Positions 1-10,740 of a stretch of DNA of 64,000 nucleotides are shown here, piece by piece; position 1 is the stretch's first letter; every line of letters starts with the position of its first letter. The notes below the pieces were generated by a model. The model worked only from the letters and a program-made list of their open reading frames with translations. It searched no databases and was not told the origin of the DNA. Origin of the DNA: an uncultured Bacteroidota bacterium (GTDB lineage: Bacteria; Bacteroidota; Bacteroidia; Flavobacteriales; Flavobacteriaceae); assembly GCA_902620455.1 (NCBI GenBank), contig CACNIG010000001.1, forward strand, positions 124,001-188,000. Direction: 5' to 3'. The position numbers were made by a program, and so were the translations under genes.

Positions 1-5
1 ATACT

Positions 6-500
6 TTGAATATTTTAAAAATATTAGTCTTTCTCTTATTTACTTCATTTTATAAGCCAAGTGAAAGGTGCTCTAACATTTACCTAATTAGACATGCTGA
101 GAAAGTAAGGACTGATAAATCAGATCGTGATCCAGATCTTAACAAGAATGGTTTTTTAAGGGCTATAAATTGGAAAAATTATTTTAGTGATAAAAATATT
201 TCTAGAATATACTCCACAAATTATAAGAGGACAATAAAAACAGTCGAACCTCTTGCAGAAAATAATAGCTTGGAAATAATTTTATACTCTTCCGATGATA
301 TAATATATGAAGCTTTTTTAAAATCAAGTATTGGGAAAAACACACTTGTTGTTGGCCATAGTAATACTATTCCTGGTTTTGTAAATAATCTTATTGATGA
401 AGATTATTATGATCAAATTGATGACTTGAATAATTCTAATCTTTATATTGTTTCTCTCTGTGATTCAGGTATGATCCACAAATTAATAACTGTAGATTAA
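6..500 (+). CDS. SixA-like histidine phosphatase, probably exported
   Basis: Histidine phosphatase superfamily, about 164 aa. The phospho-accepting histidine sits in RHAEK (about residues 29-33) and the second catalytic histidine in VVGHSN (about 115-120). These are the two hallmark motifs of SixA/phosphoglycerate-mutase-like phosphatases; the substrate cannot be told. A hydrophobic N-terminus (ILVFLLFTSF) looks like a signal peptide or anchor. The only start in view is a TTG five bases from the window edge, so the true start may lie outside. The stop directly abuts the ATG of the next gene, suggesting co-transcription. Confidence 0.75.
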   Translation: MNILKILVFLLFTSFYKPSERCSNIYLIRHAEKVRTDKSDRDPDLNKNGFLRAINWKNYFSDKNISRIYSTNYKRTIKTVEPLAENNSLEIILYSSDDIIYEAFLKSSIGKNTLVVGHSNTIPGFVNNLIDEDYYDQIDDLNNSNLYIVSLCDSGMIHKLITVD

Positions 501-1109
501 ATGGAGTCACCTATTAAGGTATTTAGTAATTGGGCTTTAAATGGAAAAGATGAAGGTATGGAGAAAAACCATTCTGCATCTGTTGAGAACATGATTCAAT
601 ATTCAACTAAAGGAATCGATAAATATAAATTTATAGATGCTGGCTGTGGGAATGGTTGGGTTGTTCGAAAAGTTTCTTCTGATAAAAAGTGTATCAACGC
701 AATTGGTGTTGATGGATCAATACACATGATAGAAAAGGCAAAAATGTTAGATGATAAAAATCAATACTTCTGCTCTGACCTGTTAAGATGGATCCCTAAG
801 CAAAAAGTAGATATCGTTCATTCAATGGAGGTTTTCTATTATTTTGAAAAACCTGAAATTCTCATAGGTCATATTCATGATAATTGGTTAGATAATGGTG
901 GTCGCTTAATTATGGGTATTGATCATTATTTAGAAAATAAACCGTCACACAGTTGGAAAGATGATATATCAATAAGTACTATGCAATTACTTTCTAAAAA
1001 CACATGGTTAAACTTTTACAAATCAGCAGGGTTTAGTAATGTAGAATATTGGTATTTCGGAAAAAAAGGTAAGTGGAATGGAACACTAATCATTACTGGA
1101 GTGAAGTAA
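501..1109 (+). CDS. Class I SAM-dependent methyltransferase
   Basis: A 202-aa Rossmann-fold methyltransferase. The SAM-binding motif I is DAGCGNG (about residues 46-52), followed by an acidic strand end in GVDGS (about 73-77). SDLLRW then VDIVHSMEVFYYF correspond to motifs II/III. No membrane or signal sequence is seen, so it is cytosolic. The substrate is unknown. It starts at the base after the upstream phosphatase stop, with no room for a separate promoter, and overlaps the convergent FMN reductase gene by 24 nt at its 3' end. Confidence 0.8.
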   Translation: MESPIKVFSNWALNGKDEGMEKNHSASVENMIQYSTKGIDKYKFIDAGCGNGWVVRKVSSDKKCINAIGVDGSIHMIEKAKMLDDKNQYFCSDLLRWIPKQKVDIVHSMEVFYYFEKPEILIGHIHDNWLDNGGRLIMGIDHYLENKPSHSWKDDISISTMQLLSKNTWLNFYKSAGFSNVEYWYFGKKGKWNGTLIITGVK

Positions 1110-1646
1110 GTTATCAACTTGACTTGAGAATATACTTATCTGTTTATCTAACTCTTCGCTTAGTTTTTTGTTAATAATTCCATCGGTATCGGAAAAGTTT
1201 TCATTAAAGTTTGGAAGTGAAAAATGAGGAATTTCCTGTTTACTTTGTCTAGAAAAACGAGATAAGGCTGTTTGAAGCACTGTTTTGCCAGCATTTTGTC
1301 CATCACTGGTTGATAATAGTATTAAAGGCTTGTTACTCCATACTGTTGTTTCAATTACAGAAATCCAGTCATATATATTTTTAAATGCCGAGGTATAAGA
1401 ACCATTGTGTTCAGCAAGTGAAATTATTATTCCTATACTTTCATTGACCAATTTTTTAAACTCATGTGCTTTATCTGGAATACCTATCTCTTGTTCTCTA
1501 TCTTCACTATAAATAGGCATTTCGAATTCGTTTAAATCAATGAGAATAGCCTCTTTTGGAGCCATTTTATTGGCAACATAAGAGGCTAGTTTTTTGTTTC
1601 TTGAATTTTTTGAGGAAGAAGCCCCAAATGCAAGTAACTTATTCAT
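1086..1646 (-). CDS. NADPH-dependent FMN reductase family protein
   Basis: A flavodoxin-fold NAD(P)H:FMN oxidoreductase of 186 aa (FMN_red family). The phosphate-binding loop GASSSKNSRNKK lies at residues 8-19. The LAEHNGSYTSAFKNIYDWIS block (about 97-116) resembles the conserved FMN_red YN.s.p..lKnaiDw segment. It is the last gene of a minus-strand operon with a YceI lipoprotein and a 27-aa CDGSH-type protein. Its ATG shares one base with the preceding TAA (TAATG), so translational coupling is likely. The link to a CDGSH peptide suggests a flavin/iron-sulfur redox partnership, which is inference. Confidence 0.85.
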   Translation of the reverse strand: MNKLLAFGASSSKNSRNKKLASYVANKMAPKEAILIDLNEFEMPIYSEDREQEIGIPDKAHEFKKLVNESIGIIISLAEHNGSYTSAFKNIYDWISVIETTVWSNKPLILLSTSDGQNAGKTVLQTALSRFSRQSKQEIPHFSLPNFNENFSDTDGIINKKLSEELDKQISIFSSQVDNLLHSSND

Positions 1647-1729
1647 TATTGGCTGCTATGAGAACCATCACAAAACCCTTCTGGGTCTTGCGTGTTTCCA
1701 CATCCACATCTTGGTCTATTAGGATTCAT
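1646..1729 (-). CDS. CDGSH-type iron-sulfur microprotein (27 aa)
   Basis: A 27-aa reading frame reading MNPNRPR then CGCGNTQDPEGFCDGSH then SSQ. The C-x-C...C-D-G-S-H signature is that of CDGSH [2Fe-2S] proteins (mitoNEET, MiNT), where three Cys and one His bind the cluster. Here nine residues separate the second and third Cys; mitoNEET has eight. Its ATG is one base after the yceI stop and its TAA overlaps the ATG of the FMN reductase, the spacing expected of a real gene in an operon. Known CDGSH folds need more residues and act as dimers or tandem domains, so a 27-aa version is unusual; it may bind iron only as an oligomer. Expression is unproven. Confidence 0.7.
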   Translation of the reverse strand: MNPNRPRCGCGNTQDPEGFCDGSHSSQ

Positions 1730-1730
1730 A

Positions 1731-2342
1731 TTATGAAGTTTTAAGATTAATTTCTAACTCAATATCATCGTAAATGAGTTTGTCACCAAGATTCTCAAAA
1801 AATGTTCCTGATCTAAACTTCACATTATACTTTGATCTATCAAAAACAAGATTGGCTGTCCACCCATCCTCAGTATTTGCCATTTCAAATAAAACAGGGT
1901 GTGAAATGTCTTTTATAGTTAAAAAACCGTTCACCATCCATTTTCCATCCGATATAAGCTCAGAACTTGAAATATAGAGATGAGCTGAAGGAAAGGATTC
2001 GACTGAAAAAAAATCATCTGATCTTAAATGGCCCTCTAACCTTTCTTTACTTCCACCTGTTAAATCTTGTACGTTAATAGATGTCATGTCAACAAAAAAC
2101 TCCCCCTGAGAAATAAGACCATCTGCAACTTCAAATTGTCCAGATGTAAAATTAATTGTTCCAAAGTGGGAGCTTGTTGAGACTTCTCTACCAGTCCAAA
2201 CAAGGCTACTTTCGTCTTGATTAATATTATAAATTGCATCAGACGCATTAACTGTAACACTATTGGCCTCTTCTGACTTATTAGAGTTCATATTACATGA
2301 AACCAGTGAGACAAACATTAATAAAGTGATTAATTTTTTCAT
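1731..2342 (-). CDS. YceI-family lipoprotein
   Basis: A 203-aa YceI-family protein with a lipoprotein signal peptide (lipobox LVSC, Cys16). YceI domains are lipocalin-like barrels that bind isoprenoid or lipid ligands. Recognisable segments are SSLVWTGREV near residue 45, a central LEGHLRSDDFF..ESFPSA block, and LTIKDISHPVLFE. The family is usually about 190 aa, so it looks complete. It is first in a three-gene minus-strand operon with the CDGSH microprotein and FMN reductase. The stretch upstream is shared with the divergent XRE regulator and its operators, so the regulator might also affect this operon (inference). Confidence 0.88.
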   Translation of the reverse strand: MKKLITLLMFVSLVSCNMNSNKSEEANSVTVNASDAIYNINQDESSLVWTGREVSTSSHFGTINFTSGQFEVADGLISQGEFFVDMTSINVQDLTGGSKERLEGHLRSDDFFSVESFPSAHLYISSSELISDGKWMVNGFLTIKDISHPVLFEMANTEDGWTANLVFDRSKYNVKFRSGTFFENLGDKLIYDDIELEINLKTS

Positions 2343-2431
2343 GCATTAAAATTTTTGTAAAACTAGAAAATTGAGTTTTTTAGGTTTCTTTTTGATATGG
2401 TTTTAATTATTATTTAACATCTTTAAAATAA

Positions 2432-2547
2432 TGTAAAGCAAACTATACATTTATAATGTAAAGTTTATTTTACAAAAAAAATTTAAAAGTTATAATGTAA
2501 AGTTTATTTTACAAAAATTTTATTATATTTGTAAAGCTTACTTTACA
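2432..2547. promoter_or_regulatory. Four palindromic operators TGTAAA-N6-TTTACA
   Basis: Four 18-bp inverted repeats lie just before the XRE gene: 2432-2449 (right arm TATACA, one mismatch), 2457-2474 and 2496-2513 (identical TGTAAAGTTTATTTTACA) and 2530-2547 (TGTAAAGCTTACTTTACA, a perfect palindrome). Starts are 25, 39 and 34 bp apart. The last copy overlaps the -7 box and ends one base before the ATG. Each has two 6-bp arms, the size expected for an HTH dimer. Autorepression by the adjacent regulator is the simplest reading. Confidence 0.8.
2524..2531 (+). promoter_or_regulatory. TATATTTG -7 box of the XRE gene
   Basis: Matches the Bacteroidota -7 consensus TAnnTTTG, 17 nt before the ATG at 2549. 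The fourth operator begins inside the box, so regulator binding there would block RNA polymerase. Confidence 0.55.
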
Positions 2548-2548
2548 T

Positions 2549-2743
2549 ATGCTTATAAATAGAGTTAAAGATTATAGAAAAGGTGCGGGTCTAACCCAAG
2601 AGGATTTAGCACTTCTCGCTGGCGTTAGCAGACAAACAATAATATCAATAGAGAAAAATAAATTTGTGCCTGGCCTTGACATAGCTTTAAAAATATCAGA
2701 GTCTTTAAAAACCCCAATTAATAAACTTTTTTATTTTGTTTAA
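2549..2743 (+). CDS. Small XRE-family transcriptional regulator
   Basis: A 64-aa protein that is essentially one Cro/CI-type helix-turn-helix (HTH_3/YozG type). The reading GLTQEDLALLAGVSRQTIISIEKNKFVPGLD (about residues 14-44) holds the scaffold and recognition helices. There is no sensor domain. Four matching palindromes precede it, one overlapping its promoter, so it very likely represses itself. Its TAA is directly followed by the ATG of the Stealth gene, making the phosphotransferase the obvious co-regulated target. Proteins of this class often stand before small membrane-protein genes; a sugar-phosphotransferase partner is less usual. Confidence 0.88.
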   Translation: MLINRVKDYRKGAGLTQEDLALLAGVSRQTIISIEKNKFVPGLDIALKISESLKTPINKLFYFV

Positions 2744-3685
2744 ATGGAAAAAATTGATGCAGTAATAACTTGGGTTGATGGATCTGACCCTAATTACAAA
2801 ATAAAACTTGAAGAGAATCTTAAAAACAAAAAGATCATCAACAGACAATACACTCAGGCAAATGAAATTGATTTCTGTGTAGCATCTATTATTAAATTTG
2901 CCCCATTTGTTCGAAAAATATTTATTGTTACTGATAAACAAAAACCAAAATTTAGTGGGATTAGACATATGGTGTCTTTAGAAAAAATTGAAATTATTGA
3001 TCATGAAGAAATTTTTCGTGACAATTTAGATTGTATGCCATCATTTAATATTAGATCAATAGATGCATTACTTTTTAAGATTAAAAATCTTTCTGATAAG
3101 TTCATTTATTTTAATGATGATATGTTTCTTATCAAAGAGACTACCAAAGAAGATTGGTTTAAATATAATAAAGCAGTTTTAACAGGAAGTTGGGCCAAAA
3201 CATACAATAAACAATTAATAAAGACCATCTCACATAAAATAAAAAACTTATTAAATATTAGGCCAAGCTTCAACGCTGCTCAATCAAAAGCTGCAAATAT
3301 TGTGGGTTTCCATAATAGGTATTTTAAATCATTTCATTGTGGTAGACCACAAATAAAATCAGTTATTAAAGATTTTTATGATAAAAACCCTCAAAGACTA
3401 ACAAACCAAATAAGGTACAAATTTAGAGACGGCAGACAATATATGCCATACAGCCTTTGTTGGCATCTGTTAATAAAAGAGAATCTCTATGTTGAGTCTT
3501 CCACAAATAAACTTGTAGAGATAAATAAATCCCGAAATCTTTCAGCCAAAAAACTAGAAAAGATATTAAAAAGTATTGATTCAAAAGCTGAAGTTAAATT
3601 TCTGAATATACAAGACCTAAATATGGCAGAACCTGAAACACAACAAGTTTTTCAAAACTGGTTTATAAAAAAATTAAATAGCTGA
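2744..3685 (+). CDS. Stealth-family sugar-phosphate transferase
   Basis: A 313-aa Stealth protein. The conserved regions are in order: CR1 DAVITWVDGSDP (residues 4-15); CR2 including IRSIDALLF and DKFIYFNDDMFL (about 103-130); and later blocks around FHCGRP and MPYSLCWHLL. Stealth enzymes transfer sugar 1-phosphates onto polysaccharide chains (for example capsule synthesis) and are related to GlcNAc-1-phosphotransferase. No membrane helix is seen. It abuts the XRE gene with no gap. It converges on a class V aminotransferase gene whose stop is 1 nt away. No capsule locus surrounds it, so the acceptor is unknown. Confidence 0.82.
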   Translation: MEKIDAVITWVDGSDPNYKIKLEENLKNKKIINRQYTQANEIDFCVASIIKFAPFVRKIFIVTDKQKPKFSGIRHMVSLEKIEIIDHEEIFRDNLDCMPSFNIRSIDALLFKIKNLSDKFIYFNDDMFLIKETTKEDWFKYNKAVLTGSWAKTYNKQLIKTISHKIKNLLNIRPSFNAAQSKAANIVGFHNRYFKSFHCGRPQIKSVIKDFYDKNPQRLTNQIRYKFRDGRQYMPYSLCWHLLIKENLYVESSTNKLVEINKSRNLSAKKLEKILKSIDSKAEVKFLNIQDLNMAEPETQQVFQNWFIKKLNS

Positions 3686-3686
3686 A

Positions 3687-4904
3687 CTAAATAGACTTTA
3701 TAACCTCAATTGCCCTATCTATCTCTTTTTTTGTGTTGTAGAGTGAAATTCCAAGTCTTGTTACACCTCCTCTGCTTTCAAGACCTAATTGCTGGATTGC
3801 CTTTAGTGCATAGAAATGCCCATCCCAAGCACAAATATTGTGTTTAGCTAAGCTAGCACATACTTCTTGCGGAGAGTAATTTGAGTGAACAAATGATACT
3901 GTCGGTGTTCTTTCTCTTGTAGAAAAATCAGGGCCAATAACAGTTGTTTTATCAAAGCCTTCCAATGACTCATAGAGATGTTTTGCAAGATTAAATTCAT
4001 GATCACTAATTTGTAAATATGCACTTTCCAGTTTTTCCCTATATGTTCTTCCTTGACCAAGAGATGAAATAAAATCAATAGCTGCTGAAACTCCTGAGCA
4101 TGCTGCATGATTCAGTGTCCCTGTTTCAATTATATAAGGGGCCTCCTGATCTTGGACAACTAGTCTATCTGGATTAAGATCGTTCAAAACTCCAGGCTTA
4201 GAGTAGAGAAAACTTATATGTGGTCCATAAAACTTATAAGCTGAACATAACATAAAATCACAGTCAAGAACTTTAACATCAATTGAAAAATGTGGTGCAT
4301 AATGGACAGCATCTAGTAGAAAAAGGCATTTTCTGTCTTTTAGATATTCTTTAACTCTATTAAAGCTGTTAAGTGTTCCGAGTGCATTGGATGACATACC
4401 CATGCAAACCATTACGGTTTTATCATTTATTTTACTTTTGAAATCAGAATAATCAAGAGTTCCATTCTGCTTTAGATTAACTTCAATAATCTTCACACCT
4501 ACTTCTTTCAAAATCATCCATGGGCCTCTATTTGCCTCATGATCAAGCTCTGTTACAATCACTTCGTCACCTTCTTTAAATTTTCTTGATAAAGCTCTTG
4601 CCAAACTGTAATTTAATGTGGTCATGTTTTGACCAATTGAAATTGAGTTAGGATTTTCTGCCCCAAGCATAAGAGAAACTTTAAATCGGAGATCATCCAT
4701 AATAGAGTCGGTTTCCTTACTTGTAATAAATTCTCCGTGTGTATTCGCATTTGATCTTAAATAATATTTGGAGATTGCCTCGATTACCTGAATAGGAACT
4801 TGAGTGCCTCCGGGGCCATCTAAGTATATAATTTGTTGATTTGAGCTATTAACTCTATTTAAAGAAGGAAAGTACTCTCTAGTTTTTTCTGAAAAACCTT
4901 CCAT
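3687..4904 (-). CDS. Cysteine-desulfurase-like class V aminotransferase
   Basis: A 405-aa PLP enzyme of fold type I, aminotransferase class V, most like the VC1184-type branch of the cysteine desulfurase family. It begins YFPSLNRV...IYLDGPGGTQVP. Active-site features are visible: His122 in TELDHEAN, Asp198 and His201 in LLDAVH, and the PLP lysine Lys224 in SAYKFYGP. I see no obvious mobile cysteine loop of the IscS type, so desulfurase activity is uncertain. It is the last gene of a minus-strand run after a YVTN propeller (5-nt gap), an LVIVD protein and katG. Confidence 0.82.
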   Translation of the reverse strand: MEGFSEKTREYFPSLNRVNSSNQQIIYLDGPGGTQVPIQVIEAISKYYLRSNANTHGEFITSKETDSIMDDLRFKVSLMLGAENPNSISIGQNMTTLNYSLARALSRKFKEGDEVIVTELDHEANRGPWMILKEVGVKIIEVNLKQNGTLDYSDFKSKINDKTVMVCMGMSSNALGTLNSFNRVKEYLKDRKCLFLLDAVHYAPHFSIDVKVLDCDFMLCSAYKFYGPHISFLYSKPGVLNDLNPDRLVVQDQEAPYIIETGTLNHAACSGVSAAIDFISSLGQGRTYREKLESAYLQISDHEFNLAKHLYESLEGFDKTTVIGPDFSTRERTPTVSFVHSNYSPQEVCASLAKHNICAWDGHFYALKAIQQLGLESRGGVTRLGISLYNTKKEIDRAIEVIKSI

Positions 4905-4909
4905 TTAAA

Positions 4910-5962
4910 CTAATCTGCAATTTTCCAAAAAGCAATTCCTCCAGCCTGTTTTCCAACCTCAGCAGAATCAACTAACTCAAGTTTTTCGAGACTAATAACA
5001 TCTACCTTACCTGCCTCACCTCCTACACCTTCAACAGAAACAAAAGCATACTTGTTGTCCGGTGAAATTACCACTCCATGTGGAATTTGAGTTGATGTCT
5101 TTATCTTGGAAATTTGCTTACTTTTATCTAAGGACCAAATAGAAACTGCACCCTCGTTTTTCAGGGTTGTTATAATGTGTTTTCCATCAGAAGTAGCAGC
5201 TATGTTATATGGTCCCTCCCCTGTCTCAATTGTTTGCTTAACTTTCCATTCTTGGACATCAACAATGAAGATTTTGTTTGAACCATTACCAGCTATGTAT
5301 AATTCTTTTCCTGATGGAGACGGAGTTACCCACGTTGGTTTAACTTTTGAGTGATGCATGGCGTTCCTATGATGTTTATTGGTGTCAAGACTCAAAATAC
5401 GCTTTACACTCAAATCAACGGCATCTATTTCAAATAGTTCTCCTGACATCATCGCCACAGAATAATGAAAATTTCCATCTGGAGACATTCTTGAACCATG
5501 TGGCATAATGCCGGTTTTTATTTTACTTATCTCTACCATGTACTCTGGATCAACAACTGAAACAGTGCTTGTTTTCATTAGCCCATGTAAATTAAAATTA
5601 ACCACATAAAGAAGTCCTGTTGTTTTTGATATTTGCATGGTAGCTGGAAAAAGGCCTAACTCAACTTTTAATAGTGGCTCGTTGTTTTCAGTAGAATACT
5701 TAACAACTGATCCATTTGGATTTCCGTGCGCCAATGTTAAATACCAATATTCACCGCTAGGGTCAATAGTTATTCCGTGTGGACCTTCATTTTCTGTTGG
5801 CATTACTCCAACTGAAACTCTATTTGTTTCTTGTATTTCATTTCCATCAAATTTTAATATGGAAACCTGATCATCTGACTCAGCTGCAACATAGACATAA
5901 TATTCTTGTGAAAATCCAATGTTAAAAATTAAAAGGAATAAAATTGTATATAATCTCTTCAT
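4910..5962 (-). CDS. Secreted YVTN/YncE-like beta-propeller protein
   Basis: A 350-aa exported protein: signal peptide ending near residue 18 (FNIGFSQ), then repeated propeller blades of the YVTN/YncE type. Repeats such as GPHGITIDPSGEYWYLT, MPHGSRMSPDGNFHYSV, TWVTPSPSGKELYIAGNGSNKIFIVD and IPHGVVISPDNKYAFVSVEG share the H-G/P-S/D-G pattern and are spaced about 45-50 residues apart. No catalytic residues are evident, and such propellers usually bind ligands or surfaces. It is 3 nt downstream of the LVIVD gene, so the two are probably made together. Confidence 0.8.
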   Translation of the reverse strand: MKRLYTILFLLIFNIGFSQEYYVYVAAESDDQVSILKFDGNEIQETNRVSVGVMPTENEGPHGITIDPSGEYWYLTLAHGNPNGSVVKYSTENNEPLLKVELGLFPATMQISKTTGLLYVVNFNLHGLMKTSTVSVVDPEYMVEISKIKTGIMPHGSRMSPDGNFHYSVAMMSGELFEIDAVDLSVKRILSLDTNKHHRNAMHHSKVKPTWVTPSPSGKELYIAGNGSNKIFIVDVQEWKVKQTIETGEGPYNIAATSDGKHIITTLKNEGAVSIWSLDKSKQISKIKTSTQIPHGVVISPDNKYAFVSVEGVGGEAGKVDVISLEKLELVDSAEVGKQAGGIAFWKIAD

Positions 5963-5965
5963 GGT

Positions 5966-7987
5966 TTAGTCGATTAATCTTGGTCTGTCTAAGTATTCAT
6001 TAATTCTAGAATTATCCGGCTTTGTTGGCAAGACTTTTGAAGAACCAATTCCACCATTATGATCTGAATAAAAAACATATCCTTTATAGAGTTGTGCACC
6101 CCATGTCATAGCAGCATTTGGAATGTATCCGTTTGGGTTTGCCGTATTAATATGACCGATTTCTCGCCCTTGTCTAAAGAGATCCCCCATAAGTTCTCCA
6201 CTAATATCAACTATCCTAACACCGCCTGTATACATTGCAACATATAGTATATCATCCTCTATCCAATAATTGTGAGAGCCGTGCCCAGGCAGTTCATATC
6301 TAGCAACTTCTTCTGGATTATTAATATCAGTAAAGTCGACAAAGTGAATGAAGCCTGCAGTCTCATTGGTGGTATACACATCAATACCTTGTGGAAAAAT
6401 TTCATCACCTAATACTGTGTAAAACTTATCAGTTGATTTACTTTTAAAAGGAAATGTTGCGTGATGAGCTCCTGATTCATAGGTATAATTTGCCATTGCT
6501 ACTGGGTTTGATGGTGAGCCACCAGCAACTCCGTTTCCAACATCAATCATGTAAACTCCATGCTTCCAATTAGAAGAGTATGCAATGCCATCCTCTATCC
6601 ATACATCATGAATAGCTTGTCCTTTTTCTCCTATTTCAAACATACCAACTTCATAGGGATTTGTTGGATCCTCGATATTTATAACATAAAACCTTTCTCC
6701 ATTGCTGAGTGCATAAACATGGTCTTCATATATAAATAAATTGTGAACACCCCCTGTTAAGTTTGTTGTGTACTCTGAAAGAATTTTAACATCATAAGGA
6801 TTAGTTGTATCAAGTATTACAATTCCATTTCTCCTGTTAGACGCACCTTCTCTGCTTATAATAGAAATTTTACCATCTGCTGAAACCTTTACATCATTAA
6901 CGGTTCTTGCATCTACTTGAACACTATCTATTTTTTTCAAATTTCCTGGGTCTGTAACGTCCCAAAAATAAGTAGTTCCATCTGCACCCCAAGTCCCGGA
7001 TACTGCATAATCATTTCCATCTTGACCCTCAAAAACCCAAAAGTCTGAAGTGTGCTTGTCTTCCACTGTACCAGTTCCAATAGTAATAACCTCTCTTTGG
7101 ATTCCTCTATCGTAAACAACTAATGGCTTTGAAATTGACTTTTCTCCTGCCGTTACGGTAATTAAATACTTACCTGCTGTTTCAGCTACAAATCTTCCAT
7201 CATCTTTTATTAAACCTGCTGCGGTTGAGCTCTTATCAAAAGACTCTCCAGAGAAAGAATAACTAAAAGGAGCATCTGAAACAACCTTTCCTTTGTCATC
7301 ATAGGCAATTGTGGAAAACTTTACTACATCTCCTGTTCTTGCTACATCAAGGTTAGCATTAATTGAAAGTTTCGAGATTGGTGTTTCTTTAATTTTAAAG
7401 CTTAAAGATGTCGATACTCCATCAAGCTCAATTTTTAGTTCAGCATTTCCGGGCTTAACAGCTTTTACATTATTAAAGTTATCTATTTCAACTAAGTCAT
7501 TTTCAGAACTTATTTGAATATCCGCATCGAACCTAGTAAAACCATATGCGTCAACCACTTTATATTGAAGAGGCACATATGTTCCTGTGTAAACTGTTTC
7601 TCTGCTTAAGTTAACTTGTAATTCTTTTGGCTTTGCGTAATTGACGGTCACATCAAAATCTCTACTCAATCTTCCGTCAGATAGTCCAATACAAAGCGCA
7701 ATAACTTTATGTTGTCCTGGAATTTCTCCTTTAATTGTTCCTCTTCTTCTATTTACACTAATCCCATCATCCCAATTTAATGCACCATTTTTATTGTAAT
7801 AAATTATGTTGGGACACTCAACTTTATTTCCATTCTTATCTAAAATATCTGTTATAGGCTCAAAAATCTCGCCAACTTCAATTGACAAGTTTTCTAGGTT
7901 TGATTGCACTGTAAACTCTTGTGAGTTAATACAAATTGAAGATAACAGGAGTGAGCTTAGTATAAATTTAAAAGTGTAATTTTTCAT
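5966..7987 (-). CDS. Secreted Ig-like plus LVIVD-repeat protein
   Basis: A 673-aa exported protein with signal peptide (cleavage near ICINSQ). The N-terminal half (about 25-290) reads as three or four bacterial Ig-like domains (GEIPGQHKVIALC, VKPGNAELKIELDG, TAGKYLITVTAG). The C-terminal half is an LVIVD-repeat propeller with blades ending in YVINIEDPTNPYEVG, YMIDVGN and VRIVDISGE. Histidines recur in each blade (VHNLFIY, IHDVWIEDGIAY, HHATFPF, GSHNYWIEDDILYVA), typical of the family. Function is unknown. It sits between katG (37 nt upstream) and the YVTN protein. The signal peptide puts it outside the cytoplasm, whereas KatG is cytosolic. Confidence 0.78.
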   Translation of the reverse strand: MKNYTFKFILSSLLLSSICINSQEFTVQSNLENLSIEVGEIFEPITDILDKNGNKVECPNIIYYNKNGALNWDDGISVNRRRGTIKGEIPGQHKVIALCIGLSDGRLSRDFDVTVNYAKPKELQVNLSRETVYTGTYVPLQYKVVDAYGFTRFDADIQISSENDLVEIDNFNNVKAVKPGNAELKIELDGVSTSLSFKIKETPISKLSINANLDVARTGDVVKFSTIAYDDKGKVVSDAPFSYSFSGESFDKSSTAAGLIKDDGRFVAETAGKYLITVTAGEKSISKPLVVYDRGIQREVITIGTGTVEDKHTSDFWVFEGQDGNDYAVSGTWGADGTTYFWDVTDPGNLKKIDSVQVDARTVNDVKVSADGKISIISREGASNRRNGIVILDTTNPYDVKILSEYTTNLTGGVHNLFIYEDHVYALSNGERFYVINIEDPTNPYEVGMFEIGEKGQAIHDVWIEDGIAYSSNWKHGVYMIDVGNGVAGGSPSNPVAMANYTYESGAHHATFPFKSKSTDKFYTVLGDEIFPQGIDVYTTNETAGFIHFVDFTDINNPEEVARYELPGHGSHNYWIEDDILYVAMYTGGVRIVDISGELMGDLFRQGREIGHINTANPNGYIPNAAMTWGAQLYKGYVFYSDHNGGIGSSKVLPTKPDNSRINEYLDRPRLID

Positions 7988-8024
7988 AATTGATTTTTAA
8001 GTCGTTAAAGATAAAAACTATAGT

Positions 8025-10220
<2,196 letters not shown>

Positions 10221-10442
10221 CTATTAAATTATAAATTTTTACATAAGGACACAATAAGTACAAACACTTATTGATATTTTTTACTTAATCTTTATAACTA
10301 AAGATTATAACTAATTAAAAACCACTACTCCGTATTTAAAAAATATTTCGATTTTTTTTAAATTTATGTATGAGGTATTATTTTATAATCGGCTACATTT
10401 TTATCCTTATATACTGGTTGTATAAAAAGTTTTTTAAGAAAA

Positions 10443-10697
10443 ATGAGATATAAAATTGTTGAAACTGAAAAGGACCAAAGGCAAAAAGAGCTCAATGGAA
10501 ATACCATGCTGTATAAAAAAACTAAAATTGAACATGACTCATCAATTAATGAATATGAAATGGTTGTAACTTATTTTGAAAATGATATTGATTTTGGTGT
10601 ATTTAAAGATAATGTTGTAATAAAAGATGAAGAATTGGTTAGTTTTTTAAAAAGTGTTTTTTTCGATTACATGTTAACTAATGTAAGAGCTCAATAA
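10443..10697 (+). CDS. Hypothetical protein (84 aa)
   Basis: I do not recognise this family. It is a small, charged, probably cytosolic protein rich in Lys/Glu/Asp, with two likely beta strands around EYEMVVTYFENDIDFGVF and a C-terminal helix (ELVSFLKSVFFDYML). There is no signal or membrane segment. It starts with ATG after an AT-rich stretch and its stop lies inside a 14-nt palindrome (10692-10705) followed by five T, which could be a weak terminator. The next gene, a DUF975 membrane protein, follows after 43 nt in the same direction. Confidence 0.5.
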   Translation: MRYKIVETEKDQRQKELNGNTMLYKKTKIEHDSSINEYEMVVTYFENDIDFGVFKDNVVIKDEELVSFLKSVFFDYMLTNVRAQ

Positions 10698-10740
10698 TAT
10701 TATTGTTTTTATTACATTTATATTAACCATTAATTAGTTT

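Noticed and set aside
2432-2547. CRISPR-like repeat array
   Set aside because: Units are short palindromes with uneven 25-39 bp spacing and no unique spacers of equal length; operator sites fit better.
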